Part shown: piece by piece, positions 43,895 through 55,640 of the stretch | Position numbering within the stretch: the stretch's first letter is position 1 | How the letters are laid out: the number at the start of each line of letters is the position of its first letter | From: Lactarius indigo | Lineage: Eukaryota; Basidiomycota; Agaricomycetes; Russulales; Russulaceae | DNA length: 64,000 nucleotides | Assembly: GCA_025766275.1 (NCBI GenBank) | Contig: JAFKAC010000071.1 | Coordinates: forward strand, 124,001 to 188,000 | Direction of reading: 5' to 3' | Translations under genes and position numbers: made by a program | The notes under the pieces: generated by a model | The model's input: the letters and a program-made list of their open reading frames with translations, nothing else | Databases searched by the model: none | Told to the model about the DNA's origin: nothing

Positions 43895-45799
43895 TCCTTG
43901 GCACGTTCTTTGGCTGTTTTGCTGGTTGAGGCAGCCTGTATTTGGGCTGGTGGCAACTCTTGCGTGTAGTAGTCAGTTTCCGTCATCCGGACACTGGAGG
44001 GTCCGGGATTCTGTGGTTGCCACTGTCGCGGCTGCCTAGGATGGGGGCAATTTCGTGAGAGATGACCTGGTGCGTGGCAGTTATAACACAACACCGTCCT
44101 TAGGTCTCGTCGCGACCCTCCCCTTCCTCGGCCCCTGACTCCTGGCCCCCCTCTCGGCGGGAAGGGAGGTGAGTTAGTATACAGTGGTTTGTTATAATCG
44201 ATCTCTTCCGACCCTGCTAGTCGCGCCTTGGTTCGGTCAGCGGAAGTGTCCATTGCCCATGGGTTGGCAAGATTCTGGGGAACGGTCCATCCGGCGTTTC
44301 CTGTCTTTTTGGGCTTGTTGTCTTTATACTCATCCACTCGCACACGGATGTGGATGTAATTGCGTTGCCTACGGAGCGTCGCTCGTTTCCATTCGTCGAA
44401 CGTCTCTGGCTCATCCAGATCGTAAGTCTTTTCGTAGAGTTTCTTGGGTAGTCCTTTGGTGAAGAGGTCGATTGTTTGGGGGTCATTGAGACGATATCCG
44501 GCCTTCCTGGCGGCTTCTTCGAACTCGTTGACGTACTTGTCAATATCCCCGTCAACCATTTTGAGCCCTTTTCTAAGAAGCGCTTGAGCTTGCTCGCGTT
44601 CAAGGGTGTTGACGAACCTTTGGTTAAATCCCTCCGCTACCGCGTTCCATAGATCGCGCGTGTGCTGATCTATTCCTCGTTGTATCTGCCGGTTGAGCCA
44701 TTTGAGGTACGAAAGTACCCATTCGCTGACTGATACCCCTTTTATATAGGACAGAAATAAGAGGCTTCGTCGGTAGTCGTTGCGCATAACAGGGGTGTCG
44801 AGGTTCATCCCCCAATAGACGTGCCATTGCGTGAGGAACGAGTCTACTTTAGTGCTGATCGCCGTCAAAGATGGTGGGAGGTTCACCGGTTAGTTTTTCA
44901 TGTCCTTGTCCTCCTCCTCCTGCACCCCCTCCACCACTGCCTCCCCCCCCTCCCGGGGGTCCTCCTTCCGGTGGGTTATTCGGGAGGTCAGGTGGGTTTC
45001 CTCCTCTTCCGGGGCGTCGGGGAAAGTCGTCTCCAGGTGGTCCTCCCCATCCCGGTGGGGGATCTAGTGACATTCCTCGTCTTCCTCCATCCCCTGACTG
45101 GGGATCTCCTTGGTCGGGCCCAATGGCTCGAAAGATTGCTGCGTCGTCTGCAGTCATACGGTGCCCTGTTTCAGGGTTGATGGGCATGAGGTGCCGCTGT
45201 GATTCTTGTCTAATTGCTTCGGCCGCTTCTCGCGCCGCTTGTTCTCTGACGGTTATGATCTCCTCAGCTGTCATAGTGGTGGTTGCCATTTCTGCTGCCA
45301 GGTGATCGTACGTGAATGACTTCTGGCTGGTCTGAAATATGCAAGGACTCAGCTTGTTGGATGGTGTATTGTTCGATAGGCCCGACACTTGCAGGTCGGT
45401 TTTCTTCGCTTTGTTCGTCTTCTTCAGTTTCCTCGCTGACTGCTTCTCCAGTGGAGTGTTCTCGCAGTTGGCCGTCAATAGGGCCCCAGTCAGGCCCGTG
45501 AATTGAGTTCGCAGTGCGTCGATGTCGCACTGGTATTGTCTTCCTGCTGGCCTGATGACGTCCCAGCGATGGTCTATGGGGTTCCACGTAACTTCTACCC
45601 AGCACAGATGGTCGAAATTGAACTCAACAGGTCTGAACCTCGTAGGTCCGTTGAATTCCACGAAATACCCGGTTTCGTCTCCTTGGTCTCTCCACCTAGC
45701 TGCTCCTAGGAATCGGGTTGGTACGTTACGGTCTCCTCTTCGGTCTAGATGATAAGGACGGAAACTCGTCCACTGTTCTCTGGTGTTGACAGTCGCCAC
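43804..45799 (-). pseudogene. Gypsy-2 gag, frameshifted, GTG start
   Basis: The N-terminal frame begins with GTG 45799-45797, only 20 nt after the LTR end, in the context ATTGTGGC. It contains AARW at 33-36 and RPVEF at 56-60, the same pair as in gypsy-1 Gag. An acidic Ser/Glu/Gln-rich part is better in another frame (about 45480-45300). Then a Gly/Pro-rich linker, a frame break near 44870, and the Gag structural region plus a CCHC knuckle (CX2CX4HX4C near 44090-44050) in 44886-43804. That last frame overlaps pol by about 90 nt. Confidence 0.8.
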
Positions 45800-45806
45800 A
45801 ATGGAT

Positions 45807-45817
45807 ATCTTGGTCTT
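45807..45817 (-). promoter_or_regulatory. Self-priming primer-binding segment of gypsy-2
   Basis: Sense strand AAGACCAAGAT, two bases after the 5' LTR end. It is complementary over 11 nt to ATCTTGGTCTT in the LTR (46023-46033), which starts 28 nt downstream of the TATTTAA box (46067-46061). Same layout as gypsy-1. Confidence 0.7.
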
Positions 45818-45819
45818 AA

Positions 45820-46285
45820 TGTAACGCCGTCACGACGTTAGCTCGACTTGAGCTCGATAAGGCGACTTCTGTGACTTAGCTGATCACGCGCAAAGGCGTA
45901 TGGCTTCGAAGGCGGGTTCTAGATGTACGCAGACACTAGGATCTTGATGAGGCTCTTCCCTCGATGGAAGACACGTCTTAGAGAGATGAGAATGAAAGAG
46001 CTTTTAAAGGTGACGATTGAAGAAGACCAAGATGGCGTATCTTGGTCTCCCGCAGCTACCTTAAATACAGGAAGAGCAGGCTTTCAAGCGCTGCTATGAG
46101 TCACCGTAACGTATCGTCCAACGTATCGCGTAAGTACCGCAATCCTAATACTACTACTACCTGTACTAGGATCGAGTCATCCTCTGACGCCTAACTCCTA
46201 TCGTAAACCCCGAGTCCGTGACTAATATACCTTACAGCCGTAGCCACAACCGGTACAGTAAGGGTCCGATACAGAAACCGTAACA
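45820..46285 (-). repeat. 5' LTR of gypsy-2 (466 bp)
   Basis: Identical to 38581-39046. TATTTAA in sense orientation at 46067-46061 and the GACCAAGAT/ATCTTGGTC inverted repeat at about 46024-46048 mark the probable promoter and transcript start. Confidence 0.93.
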
Positions 46286-46299
46286 AAAGACATCTGTTG

Positions 46300-46881
46300 T
46301 GTTACACCCTAGCAGGGGCGTGGGTTCTGGAGGTTCTAAGTCACACAAGTATCAAGCGAAGACATCTATTGTCTTATTGCTATGAAATACAAGTGGCAAA
46401 AGTGTGGCACAAGGTGCAGCACTACTCTGTAATGTAGGACTCCTCATCCGAAGTGTCTAACACTTCTCTACACTTGATCTTGCTAGTGCACAGAGTATAA
46501 CAGGTGTGACATGTTGATATAGTTCAACTGCAAAGACTTTGGAGTGTCCTGGTTAAGGACTGAGATAGGGGATGCACAAGAAGAGGGAAATAGAGTGAGG
46601 TCACACCAAAGTCTGAAGGCAAGGTTGCTAGATTGCAAACGAAGCCAAGTCTGGCTTCCTACAGTCTATAGTACAGGTTTATATAGGGCGAGGTTCCAAA
46701 CAACATGAACACAGGCCCATACAGAAACAAAGAAACTAAACAGAACAAAGGGATATTCGGATCAAGACAAACAACGCCACTAACAGTAGTAGCTCCTTTG
46801 GGTAACAAAGTATGGGACAGAAGGGGAAGGGACAAGATGAGAACATACTGTAACTGAGGTCCGAAGCGTTGAATCATAACA
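46300..46881 (-). repeat. 3' LTR of gypsy-1 copy C (582 bp)
   Basis: Complete LTR from TGTTACACCC to CATAACA. It lies directly after a 72-bp LTR-start fragment, so two LTR beginnings stand in tandem. Confidence 0.9.
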
Positions 46882-46907
46882 TGAGCCCCTCATTAAGTCA
46901 ACTCTCC

Positions 46908-49900
46908 CTAGAGTGCTTTGAAGTCCATCAGATCGTAGACATCATTGTCCACATCATTAGAGGGGGTGCTTTCACAAGGGAGGGGGCAGCGATGTTGGCG
47001 AAGGAAGTTAAAGGGACCATGGGCCCCACACTTGCAACAATTTTTGTACTTGGGACACTTGATTTCTTCATGGCTGTTGTTGGTAAAACACTTGCCACAC
47101 CACTGAGTGTGTTCTTCTGGGGCTGGCCAAAGGCACTGGTAGGGGAAGTGGTCAGTGCTAGAACACCTCCAGCAGTACTTCTGTTTTTGAGGGCAAGCGA
47201 AGGAGAGGTGATCTTCAGACTGGCACCTGTAACAAAGTCGGATGGTGCCAGTCCCCTTCTTGTTGGACCTGTGTTTGTGCCTCCTCTTCCTTTCTGCAGA
47301 GGGGCTAGGCCCTTCTGGTTCATCGTGGAGTTCTGGCATGGAGTGGTAGCGAGGTGGAGCAGGGGCAGGAATGGGGTGGACTCCAAAGGGGTGAGTTTCT
47401 TCTTCAGGAGGAGGAGGGTGTAGTGTGAGCCACTGGTCTGCAATTCGGACGTAGGCCTTGTGCTCTTGTAGCCTCCTTCGGGTGCTGGGTAGTTGCATGT
47501 CCATGTTGAGGAGGTGCCTTTTGAGGGGCTCCATCGTCTTGTACAGGCCTTCAATCTCCTGTTGGAGGGCCTTCTGGTTTCGCAAGAATTGGCGAGTCCT
47601 GGAGATTTCTGCTGTGAGGCGGTCATCTCCCAGGTCTTCTAGGACTTCATTGACTTGTCTGGTTGTGGGGGAAGCTTTGTCAAAGTTTTGCATCTGTGCT
47701 GGGGTGATAGGGGGAGCTGGGTTGTGGGGGTCGTCATCTTTGGGAAGGAGGAAGAGGGAGAGGCCATAGTGAGGGAGGTTTTTGCCCATGGTGCCGATGA
47801 CCTCTTCTTTGCTTTCGCTGATCTTGATCCACTTAGCATCCTTTCAGATGTATGAGGTTGGGTCAGTGTCGTCAGGGATGAGGAAGTGGACATAGCGGCT
47901 GCTCCAGGGGTCATTCAAGAAGAAGGGGTAGCCAGGGTCGTCATCCTCTTCAGCAGTGATGTGCATCCTTTCATAGTTAATGGGGAGTGCGTCCACGATT
48001 GGGTCGTTAACTATTTCGCTGAGGCGAGCTATAGCCACTCTAGGGTCAGGGGGGGAGGTGGTGGGTTGGTGTATTTCAGGAGTGGGGGGAGCTGTGTGTC
48101 CAGGAGGGGGAATGCAAAGAGCTATTCCTCCTCCTTCTGTTTCTATGATGCTGGGCATAGTGGGGTTGATGGGCTGTGGTTCCTGGATGAGTGAAGGCAA
48201 GGAAGGGGGTTGTACTGGGAAAGGGGAATAGCCAGAGGAGGGTGTGACAGAGGGTGTTTCATCAAAGGAGCCTCTTTCCATGGCACAAGCAACAAGGCAT
48301 TCTACAGAGGAGGAGCGAGAGGGCATGGTGGAGAAGCTAGTGGGGAAGGTGGTTACTGTTCGTATTGTTACTTCCTTTCATTTTAACCACTGCTTTGCTC
48401 CTTCGCTTCTGGGGTTGCTTTCAAAGTGTTCCTGAATAAGTTCTGGGGTGTTGAGATTCTTCTCTGGTTCCCAGCTATTGTGTGCATCGGAGTATCCTTT
48501 CCACTTGATTAGGAACTGTAACTGGTTCCTGTGGCATTTTGTTTCTAGTATTTTCTCGACTTCCCACTCCTGTTCTCCATCTACTAGATCTGGGGGTGGT
48601 TCCATAAAGTTCTTTCCATGTATAGGGGTTTCTTTGTATGGCATCAAGAGGGACACATGGAATACTGGGTGGATCTGCCACTGATGGGGAAGTTTCAGGG
48701 CATATGTGGTGGCAGAGATCTTCTTTGTGACCCTGAAGGGTCCATATCTTTTTGGGGCTAACTTGAAACTAGGGTGCATTGTTTTCAAGTTCCTGGTGTC
48801 CAGCCACACACTATCTCCTTCTGTGTGTTGTTCAAAGTGAGAGGATCCTTTGTAGAGTGACTGTGCGTGGGTAATTGCTGCTTGGGTGGTCCTTCTGGCT
48901 TCTTGGATCTGCTCCAGTCTTTCTTGTGTTCCTGGCACTGTGGTCGTTCTTTCTGGTTGATGTACTCTTGGGATGTACCTGAGAATTAACTTGTAGGGTG
49001 CCTTTTTAGTGGTTGTGCTTGGCCAAGAGTCGTGGGTGTACTGTGCCAGTGGTAGTAGCTCCGTCCAGTGGTTTTGTTGGTGATTTATGAACATTCGGAG
49101 GTACTGCTCTAACCACTGGTTTGTTTGTTCTGATTGTCCATCTGTTTGTGGGTGGTATGCTGTGCTGATGTTTTGTTCTATGTCGAGCACCCTGCATAGT
49201 TCTTTGATGAACTTTGCTGTGAATCTGGGGTCTCTATTGGAGATGACCCTTCTTGGTAGTCCATAGTGTGGCAGGACAGTTTTGGCATAGAGTTTTGCCA
49301 CTCCTTCTGCATCTATTGTTTCGCTACATGGGATAAAGAAGGCTGCTTTGGACCAGTCATGATCCATGATGGTGAGAATTGTGTCATTGTCTTCTGATTG
49401 GGGTAGTTTTGTGATGAAGTCTAGGGCGATGGTTTCAAAAGGGAGTGCTTCTGGGTTAGTCTTGATGGGGAATGTCAGTGGTTTTGGGTTCCCAGGGAAG
49501 TTCTTGTTTGATTGACATGTGGCACAGCCCTTTACATATGCAGATATGTTGTCTTTCATGTTTGGCCACCAAAGGTCTTGTGACACCAACCACAAGGTCT
49601 TTGTTATTCCGGGGTGTCCGGCTGTTTTTGTGTTGTGGAACAGGGAAATTACCCCCCTCTTTAGCGGTGTGTTGTCCACAACCACCAGTTTGTCACCTTT
49701 CCACCAGTGTTTCCCTTGTTTTACTAGGTGGAAGGGTGCAGCCCATTCATCCAGAGTGTCTTGGTGGTCTAATTGGTGTGCCATGACCCGGTCATCTATC
49801 CTTATGGAGAGAGCAGAGTTTGCGAAGATAGTTGGGGTCAGGACCACTACATTGGTGTTATCTCCTGCTCCAGTCTCATGGTCAGGGTGTCTTGACAGGG

Positions 49901-52480
49901 CATCTGCATGATTCTGGGGTCCAGGTTTGTGGTGAAGTTTGATGTGATAGTCTGTGAGTCTGGGGATGTAATGCGCCATTCTCCTATTGATTTGTCGAGG
50001 GTGGCGATAGTATTCTAGGTTTTTGTGGTCTGTGAACACTGTGATTTCGTGGGGGGACCCTAAAAGAAGGTGTCTCCAGTGTTCTAGTCCTCTGATTACC
50101 ACCAGGAGTTCTCTATCATGGATGTCATAGTTGTGCTCCGCTTCTGAAAATGATTTGGAGAAGTATCCCACAGCTTGTGGTTTATTTCAGTTATCTCTTT
50201 GTGTTATGATTGCTCCTGTGGCAAAGGCGGAGGCATCTACTTCTAGTTCGAAGGGTTTTGTTATGGACTGGACTTGTTTTCAACTTTACCTTAATTTCTT
50301 ACTTACACTTGCATTCATGGGAAAGTCTTTCCTTTCTTGGCTTTCCCTTTCTTGGACTTGCTGCGCACTAGGAGCCTTAAGATTCTCTCCTAGTGCAAAG
50401 TGAGACAATGAGACACTCATTGTCCTTATAAGTCTTTATTACTACTATACTTGGGCTAAATGCACCCTTTTATGGCAGGTGTCTCATTTCTATTTTTAAC
50501 TTTGAGACATGTCTCACTTGCCTTTTATATCCTTGTTTCTTCTCACACTTACTGCAGATAGCTGTGCACGTCTTCTTCTTTTTCCCATGCTTGCTGCAGA
50601 TTGCTGTACTTTCTTCACACGCTTGCTGCAGATTGCTGTGTCATTTCTCACGCTTGCTGCGGATTGCGCCATTTGTTTGTTCCACACACACAAACCTTTT
50701 CTATATAAGTTGTGGCCCTAAGTAGCTTGTATCCTTAGACTCGACTTCTTTACCATCACAGTATACATTGTTTTCCCATTCCCTTGGGGTAACTCTCTGC
50801 TGAACCGTCGAACCTCTTGAACCCCCTTGAACTCCACTCACATCTTGAGTATTGTGTCATACTCTGAGATCCTTGTTAACCACTTAAACCTTGCCATTAC
50901 CAGCTGAACCCTCGCTCATTGACATAGAAAGACCAGACTTGCTCACACCGAGCTGAACGTTCCTACTGTAACATTACAGGTTTGTCCATGTCTGGTTGAC
51001 ATAAGATGGGATCTTTGCACACAAGCGTGATGAGAGTTTCTAGGGCTTCTGCTGCTTCTTTTGTCCATTTGAAGGGTCCTTCTGATGTCTTTATTGTGTC
51101 TGTGATGGGCCTTGCTAAGTGAGTGAAGTTGGGGATGAAGGGTTGCTGATAGTTCAGTGTTCTCAACACGCTTCTTGCTTGTTTGACCGACTTGATGTCT
51201 CTTGGCCAGTCCTTTAGTCCTTCTACCTTCTTCGGGTCGATTTTTATCTGAGACCCGTCGATAACAATGCCTAGGTAGTGGATCTTTCTTTGTTTGAACA
51301 CACATTTTGATGCTTTGAGGAAGTAAGACTCTTTTTCGCAGATTTCCAAGAACTCATGTACAATTTGTCTGTGGCGCTCTGTGTCTTCTTCTGTGGCTAT
51401 CAGGACATCATCCATATACACAAATAGTTCTCTGGGGTATTTGTCCATGAGTGGTCGGAGTATTCTGCTCATGGTTCTTGCAAAGGTGGCTGGCGCATTT
51501 GTGAGGCCAAAGGTCATTACTTGAGGAATGAATAGTCCCCTTGGTGTTTTGAAGGCTGCTTTCCACTGGTCTTCTTCTTTTATACAGATGTTGTGGTACC
51601 CCCATCTGATGTCAAACTTTGAGAACAGTGTTTTCCCATTCAAGTTGGTCAAAATGTCAGAGATGAGAGGTAGTGGGTAAGTGTCTTTTATTGTCCAAGT
51701 GTTTAGGGGTCTGTAGTCGAGGATGGGGCACAATCCTCCGTCTGTTTTCTTTCTAAAGAAGAAGGAGGAAGCATAGGGGGAGCTCCCTTCATAGATGTAT
51801 CCTTTTGCTATGTTTTTGTTGAGATATGCCTTTAACTCCTTGTCTTCTTCTGGAGTCAAGGGGTAGATTTTGCAGTTAATCTTGTTAGGCGCATCTGGGT
51901 GCAGTGTGATGGGATGGTCTTCTTCTCTTTCTGGGGGAAAGTGCTGTGCTTCTTCGTCTGAGAATACTTTGTTGTGCCACTGGTATTCTTCTGGGATTGT
52001 AGTTTCTTTTACTGGGTCAAAGGTTATTTTGGTTGCTGCCGCTTTTGCTTCTTGGTGTTGTTTTCTTCGGAAGCGGTACCCTCCTATTAGGATGGTGACC
52101 GCTTCTCCTTTCAGCTCTTGTTTCTTCCAGTCTATGTCTGGGTTTTTGTGTTCAAACCAGGGGTATCCAAAGATCATTCTGTCTTCTCCTAGGCTGGTCA
52201 TGAAGAATTGGAAAGGAGTGTCCTCTTCTCCTCTTTTTATCCATAACTGGCATGTTTCCATCATGGTGCCATCTTTGTTCAGTGATCCATCTACACTTCA
52301 GACCAATCTGGGTGGTTTTAGAGGAGTGGTTCCTAACCCAAGTTGTTGGATTAGATTTCAGTTGATTAGGTTGTCTGTTGCACCGCTGTCTAGCAGTACA
52401 ATTATGCGAGCTTCTTTGTAGTAAAGGCAAACAAGGACTTTGATTGTCATTGCACTATTGCAAACACTATACATTGAATT
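46908..52480 (-). pseudogene. Gypsy-1 copy C pol with stops and a solo LTR
   Basis: Collinear with intact Pol. Open pieces: RT 52264-50963 (YMDD near 51415), RNase H-integrase-chromodomain 50171-48378, linker 48326-47844, C-terminal module with CCHC knuckles 47789-46908. TGA codons at 50187-50189, near 52300, near 52356 and near 47846 correspond to CGA or CGG in the intact copy. RNase H is split by a solo LTR at 50259-50978. The zinc-knuckle array is intact in sequence. Confidence 0.9.
50259..50978 (+). repeat. Solo LTR, family 5 (720 bp, TSD GGTTT)
   Basis: TGTTATGGACTGG...ACATTACA, flanked by GGTTT at 50254-50258 and 50979-50983. Plus orientation is suggested by TATATAAG near 50702. Four diverged copies of a CTTGCTGCAGATTGCTGT unit lie at about 50540-50670 upstream of the TATA box, like a promoter tandem repeat. 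It interrupts the RNase H region of copy C. Confidence 0.85.
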
Positions 52481-52497
52481 GGCCTCCCTGTCAGCTC

Positions 52498-54189
52498 TCA
52501 CAGGTCGGCATTGCAAAAATCCTGGTCTAAGGCATAGTAGCGTCTCTTTTTGTCCTCAGTCATGCCTTGGACAAGTGCATGGGCTTGTCGGACTTTGTCT
52601 TCAGTTGTGGTAGCAGCCACCAATGAGGTGCTTGCTTCTGGGGTGTAAGGGGGTGCAGTGTCCACTTCTTGGGTGTCTGTGGCTCTGGCTTTGGTTTGGT
52701 TGGTGGTGTTTTGTTGTTGGCAGTTCCTAGCCATGTGTCCTTGCTGTCTGCACTTGAAGCAGCGGCCTTCTTTCATGAGGGCTTTCTTTTCTTCTTCGGT
52801 GAGCTTCTTGAAGGGGGTAGAGGTGGTGGCATCTACATCCATCGCATTTGGGTCTCGCTTTGGTCGTCCTTGGTGGACGTTCTGGGTTGGCCCTGGGTTC
52901 CTATTCCCTGGTCTGGCTTTTAGCAGCTTCCAGCGTTGGTGTTCTGCTCTGGCAGTGGTTTTCCACTCGTCCATGGTGTTTGGAATAGTGGTTCGCATAA
53001 GGCAAGCACAATACAGTCCTGTGGGTAATCCTCTTTTGAAGAATTCCACTGTTCCAGGGGCATCTCTTGCCCATCCTGCTATTCCTGCGAGGTTTTCGAA
53101 GTCAAGGATGTAACTGTCCAATGCTCCACCCTGCATTGTCAGACTGATGAGCTTCTGATAGGCTCTCTCTTTGTTTAGGGTGTTGGTCCAGTCTCTGTTG
53201 AAGGTGTCGAGAAAACCATCCCAAAGGTCTTTGCTGTTTTTGGTGAGGGCTTTGGTGGGGTCTGCTAGTGCCGCTTCCATGTCATCTTTGGTTTGGTTGA
53301 CCCATAGTTGTACACCAGGTCCTTTGAACATTGTAAGGGTGAATAGTACTCGTGCATAAGCTTCTTTGATAAGTTCATTTTCGCTGTTTAACTTGATGTA
53401 TCACAGTAGTTCTCTTTTGAACTGACCACTCTCTGTTCTATCTCCGGTGAACGGAGTAGGAGGTGCTCCTTTGAGTCCTCCTGAGCTTGTTGTTGGTATT
53501 CCCCCTGTTCCAGTGCTTGAGCCAGTACCTGTGCCAGTGCCTGTGGTGTTTATAGCTGACATGATGAGTGTTGGCTGTGGTGTGATGGGGATCTGGGGTA
53601 ATTTGACTGGGGAAGGAAATCTGATTGGTGGTAGTGGGGCTGGGAATCCTTCTTCTGCTGGGGATGGTTCTATCCAAATAGGGATAGTGGGGCTGGCTTG
53701 TGATGAAGCTTGTGTGGGTACTGTGATGTCTAGGTGGTGTTCTGAGGAGTGAGATGGTTCTGAGTGTGATTCTGCTTCGTCTGAACTGGGTTCTTCTCCT
53801 AAGGAGTCTTGTTGTAGTCCGTATGTTCCCCTAGTGTTTCTTGGTGCTGAGGATGATTGTTGTGTTGGTGTTTCTGGGCTCTGTTCATCTTCTTCATTCC
53901 ACCAGCCTAGTCCTTCAGCGAATCTTTGTGGTGTGATGTTTATGGCTCTGGTGTGGTATGTGTTCCGAAAGTATCGGAGGATTTACCAGTTGTTGTTGAT
54001 GAATTCTACTGGTCTGAGTTTGCCTTTGATGAGGCACTTGTAACAAGGTGGTCTGTTTGGTGTTGTGGCCCAGCAAGCTCCTCTTCCTAATTGACTGCTT
54101 TTAATGTGGTGTGGGAGGTCGTCTTGTGTTCTGGTTGTGACTGGAGTCCAATCGTTGTCTGATTCAAAGGTGACACTGATGCTAGCCAC
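52498..54189 (-). pseudogene. Gypsy-1 copy C gag
   Basis: Collinear with intact Gag, starting with GTG 54189. TAA near 53983 (TAC in the intact copy) and TGA at 53401-53403 (CGA in the intact copy, the same codon as the stop at 8572 in copy B) interrupt it. The frame 53331-52498 carries the structural region and the CCHC knuckle and is open. Confidence 0.9.
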
Positions 54190-54397
54190 AATTGTGGTCT
54201 GTTTTTGGATGCTGGTTTGTGTAATGGGATGGCTAAAGCAGCCTCTTGTGTCAGGGAGGATCCATCGCCCGGCTATGCTGTCGTTCTGGGTTCTGTGGAG
54301 TGTCTGGTTGTTGGCTGATGTGTCCTCTTGGATCGTTGCCCACTCTGCTGTGTGGCAGTAGTGTCTTGGGTGTGTTGGAAGTTGTAGACTTGGCTTA

Positions 54398-55524
54398 TGT
54401 TACGCCCTAGCAGGGGCGCGGGTTCTGAAGGTTCTAAGTCACACAAGTATCAAGTGAAGACATCTGTTGTCTTATTGCTATAAAATACGAGTGGCAAAAG
54501 TGTGGCACAAGGTGCAGCACTACTCTGTAATGTAGGACTCCTTGTCCGAAGTGTCTAACACTTCTCTACACTTGATCTTGCTAGTGCACAGAGTATAACA
54601 GGTGTGATGCGTTGATATAGTTCAACTGCAAAGACTTTGGAGTGTACTGATTAGGGACTGAGGTAGGGGATGCACAAGAAGAGGGGAATAAAGTGTTGAA
54701 GCGCAGAACTAACAAGCAAAGAATAAGCTTGGACAGCTAGGAGGACAAGTTAACTTCAGAGGTGAAGGGAACTCTATTACAACTGCATACCTAGGAGGAC
54801 AAGTTACTATAAAGAAGCAACACCTATGAGTAAAGGTATTAAGAGAAGTAAAGAGAAAGGAAACTTACACTTCAGAGGTGAAGGGAACTCTGAAGTGTAG
54901 AGGCGAAAACAGCAGTCCTTATATACAGGACGCTTAGCTAATAATGGTCTGTGCACACTGGTGACTCAAACACAATACAGGTGGTCTGTGCACCAGAGGG
55001 AGAAATGCCATTGGATGGCAGAGAACAATAGCTGCCTAAAGCAGACAATACCGGTATCTTAACAAATAGAAAGAACAATAAGAACCATATATGGTTCTAG
55101 CAATAAAGATAAACAAAAGTGGTCCATATGAGTCTGGAGTGTCCATAAGTCCATAAGGGACAGATACCATATATAGTATGTGGGCTGACTCAATCAGATC
55201 CCACGAGACATGTGACTTTTACAGTCACGTCTCAACATAAAGTGAGGTCACACCAAAGTATGAAGGCAAGGTTGCTAGATTGCAAATGAAGCCAAGTCTG
55301 GCTTCCTACAGTCTATGGTACAGGTTTATATAGGACAAGGTTCCAAACAACATGAACACAAGTCCACACTATCAAAGAGACCAAACAGAACAAGGAGATA
55401 TTCAGATCAAAGGAAACAGCGCCACTGGTAGCAGTAGCTCCTTTGGTAACAAGGTATAGTACAAAAGGGGAACAGCAAGGTAGAAACATACTGTGACTGA
55501 GGTCCGAAGTGTTGGATCATAACA
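54398..55524 (-). repeat. 5' LTR of gypsy-1 copy C, interrupted
   Basis: TGTTACGCCC...CATAACA with a 544-bp solo LTR of another family inside; without it the length is about 578 bp. It ends at the CCAAC target duplication. Confidence 0.92.
54694..55237 (-). repeat. Solo LTR, family 6 (544 bp, TSD TAAAG)
   Basis: TGTTGAAGCG...CTCAACA, flanked by TAAAG at 54689-54693 and 55238-55242. Minus orientation is suggested by TATATAAGG in that sense near 54920. It contains repeated AGGAGGACAAGTTA and CTTCAGAGGTGAAGGGAACTCT units, one of which forms an inverted repeat ACTTCAGAG...CTCTGAAGT. Confidence 0.85.
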
Positions 55525-55640
55525 CCAACCTCATCCCACTCCCATTTCTCCATAAACATCTCCTTTACATTTTGTACTAGTGTCCTATCATTGCCCATCA
55601 AGACCCCATCATTTATATACACTCTTACAATTCAAGTCGA
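55525..55640 (-). pseudogene. Copia RT relic, palm region
   Basis: Minus strand codes for VRVYINDGVLMGNDRT followed by EMFMEKWEWDEVG. VYIND stands where copia elements have VYVDD, so the second catalytic position is kept but the first Asp is replaced by Asn. It joins in frame with 38460-38517. Cut on the right by an LTR at 55641. Confidence 0.65.

Larger units (their letters stand above)
38581..46285 (-). mobile_element. Gypsy-2 chromovirus (7,705 bp, TSD AAAGA)
   Basis: Two 466-bp LTRs that I find identical, flanked by AAAGA at 38576-38580 and 46286-46290. The interior encodes Gag, protease, RT, RNase H, integrase, chromodomain and a C-terminal module, but at least six single-base frame changes break the frames. 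It shares the overall plan of gypsy-1 at clearly divergent sequence. Identical LTRs place the insertion as recent. Confidence 0.94.
38518..55524 (-). mobile_element. Gypsy-1 copy C with nested gypsy-2 and solo LTRs (TSD CCAAC)
   Basis: CCAAC at 38513-38517 and 55525-55529 flanks the composite. Inside: a 72-bp LTR start broken by gypsy-2 (38581-46285), a complete 3' LTR (46300-46881), pol, gag and a 5' LTR (54398-55524). Solo LTRs of two other families lie in RNase H and in the 5' LTR. Removing everything restores an in-frame copia RT at the target. Confidence 0.88.
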
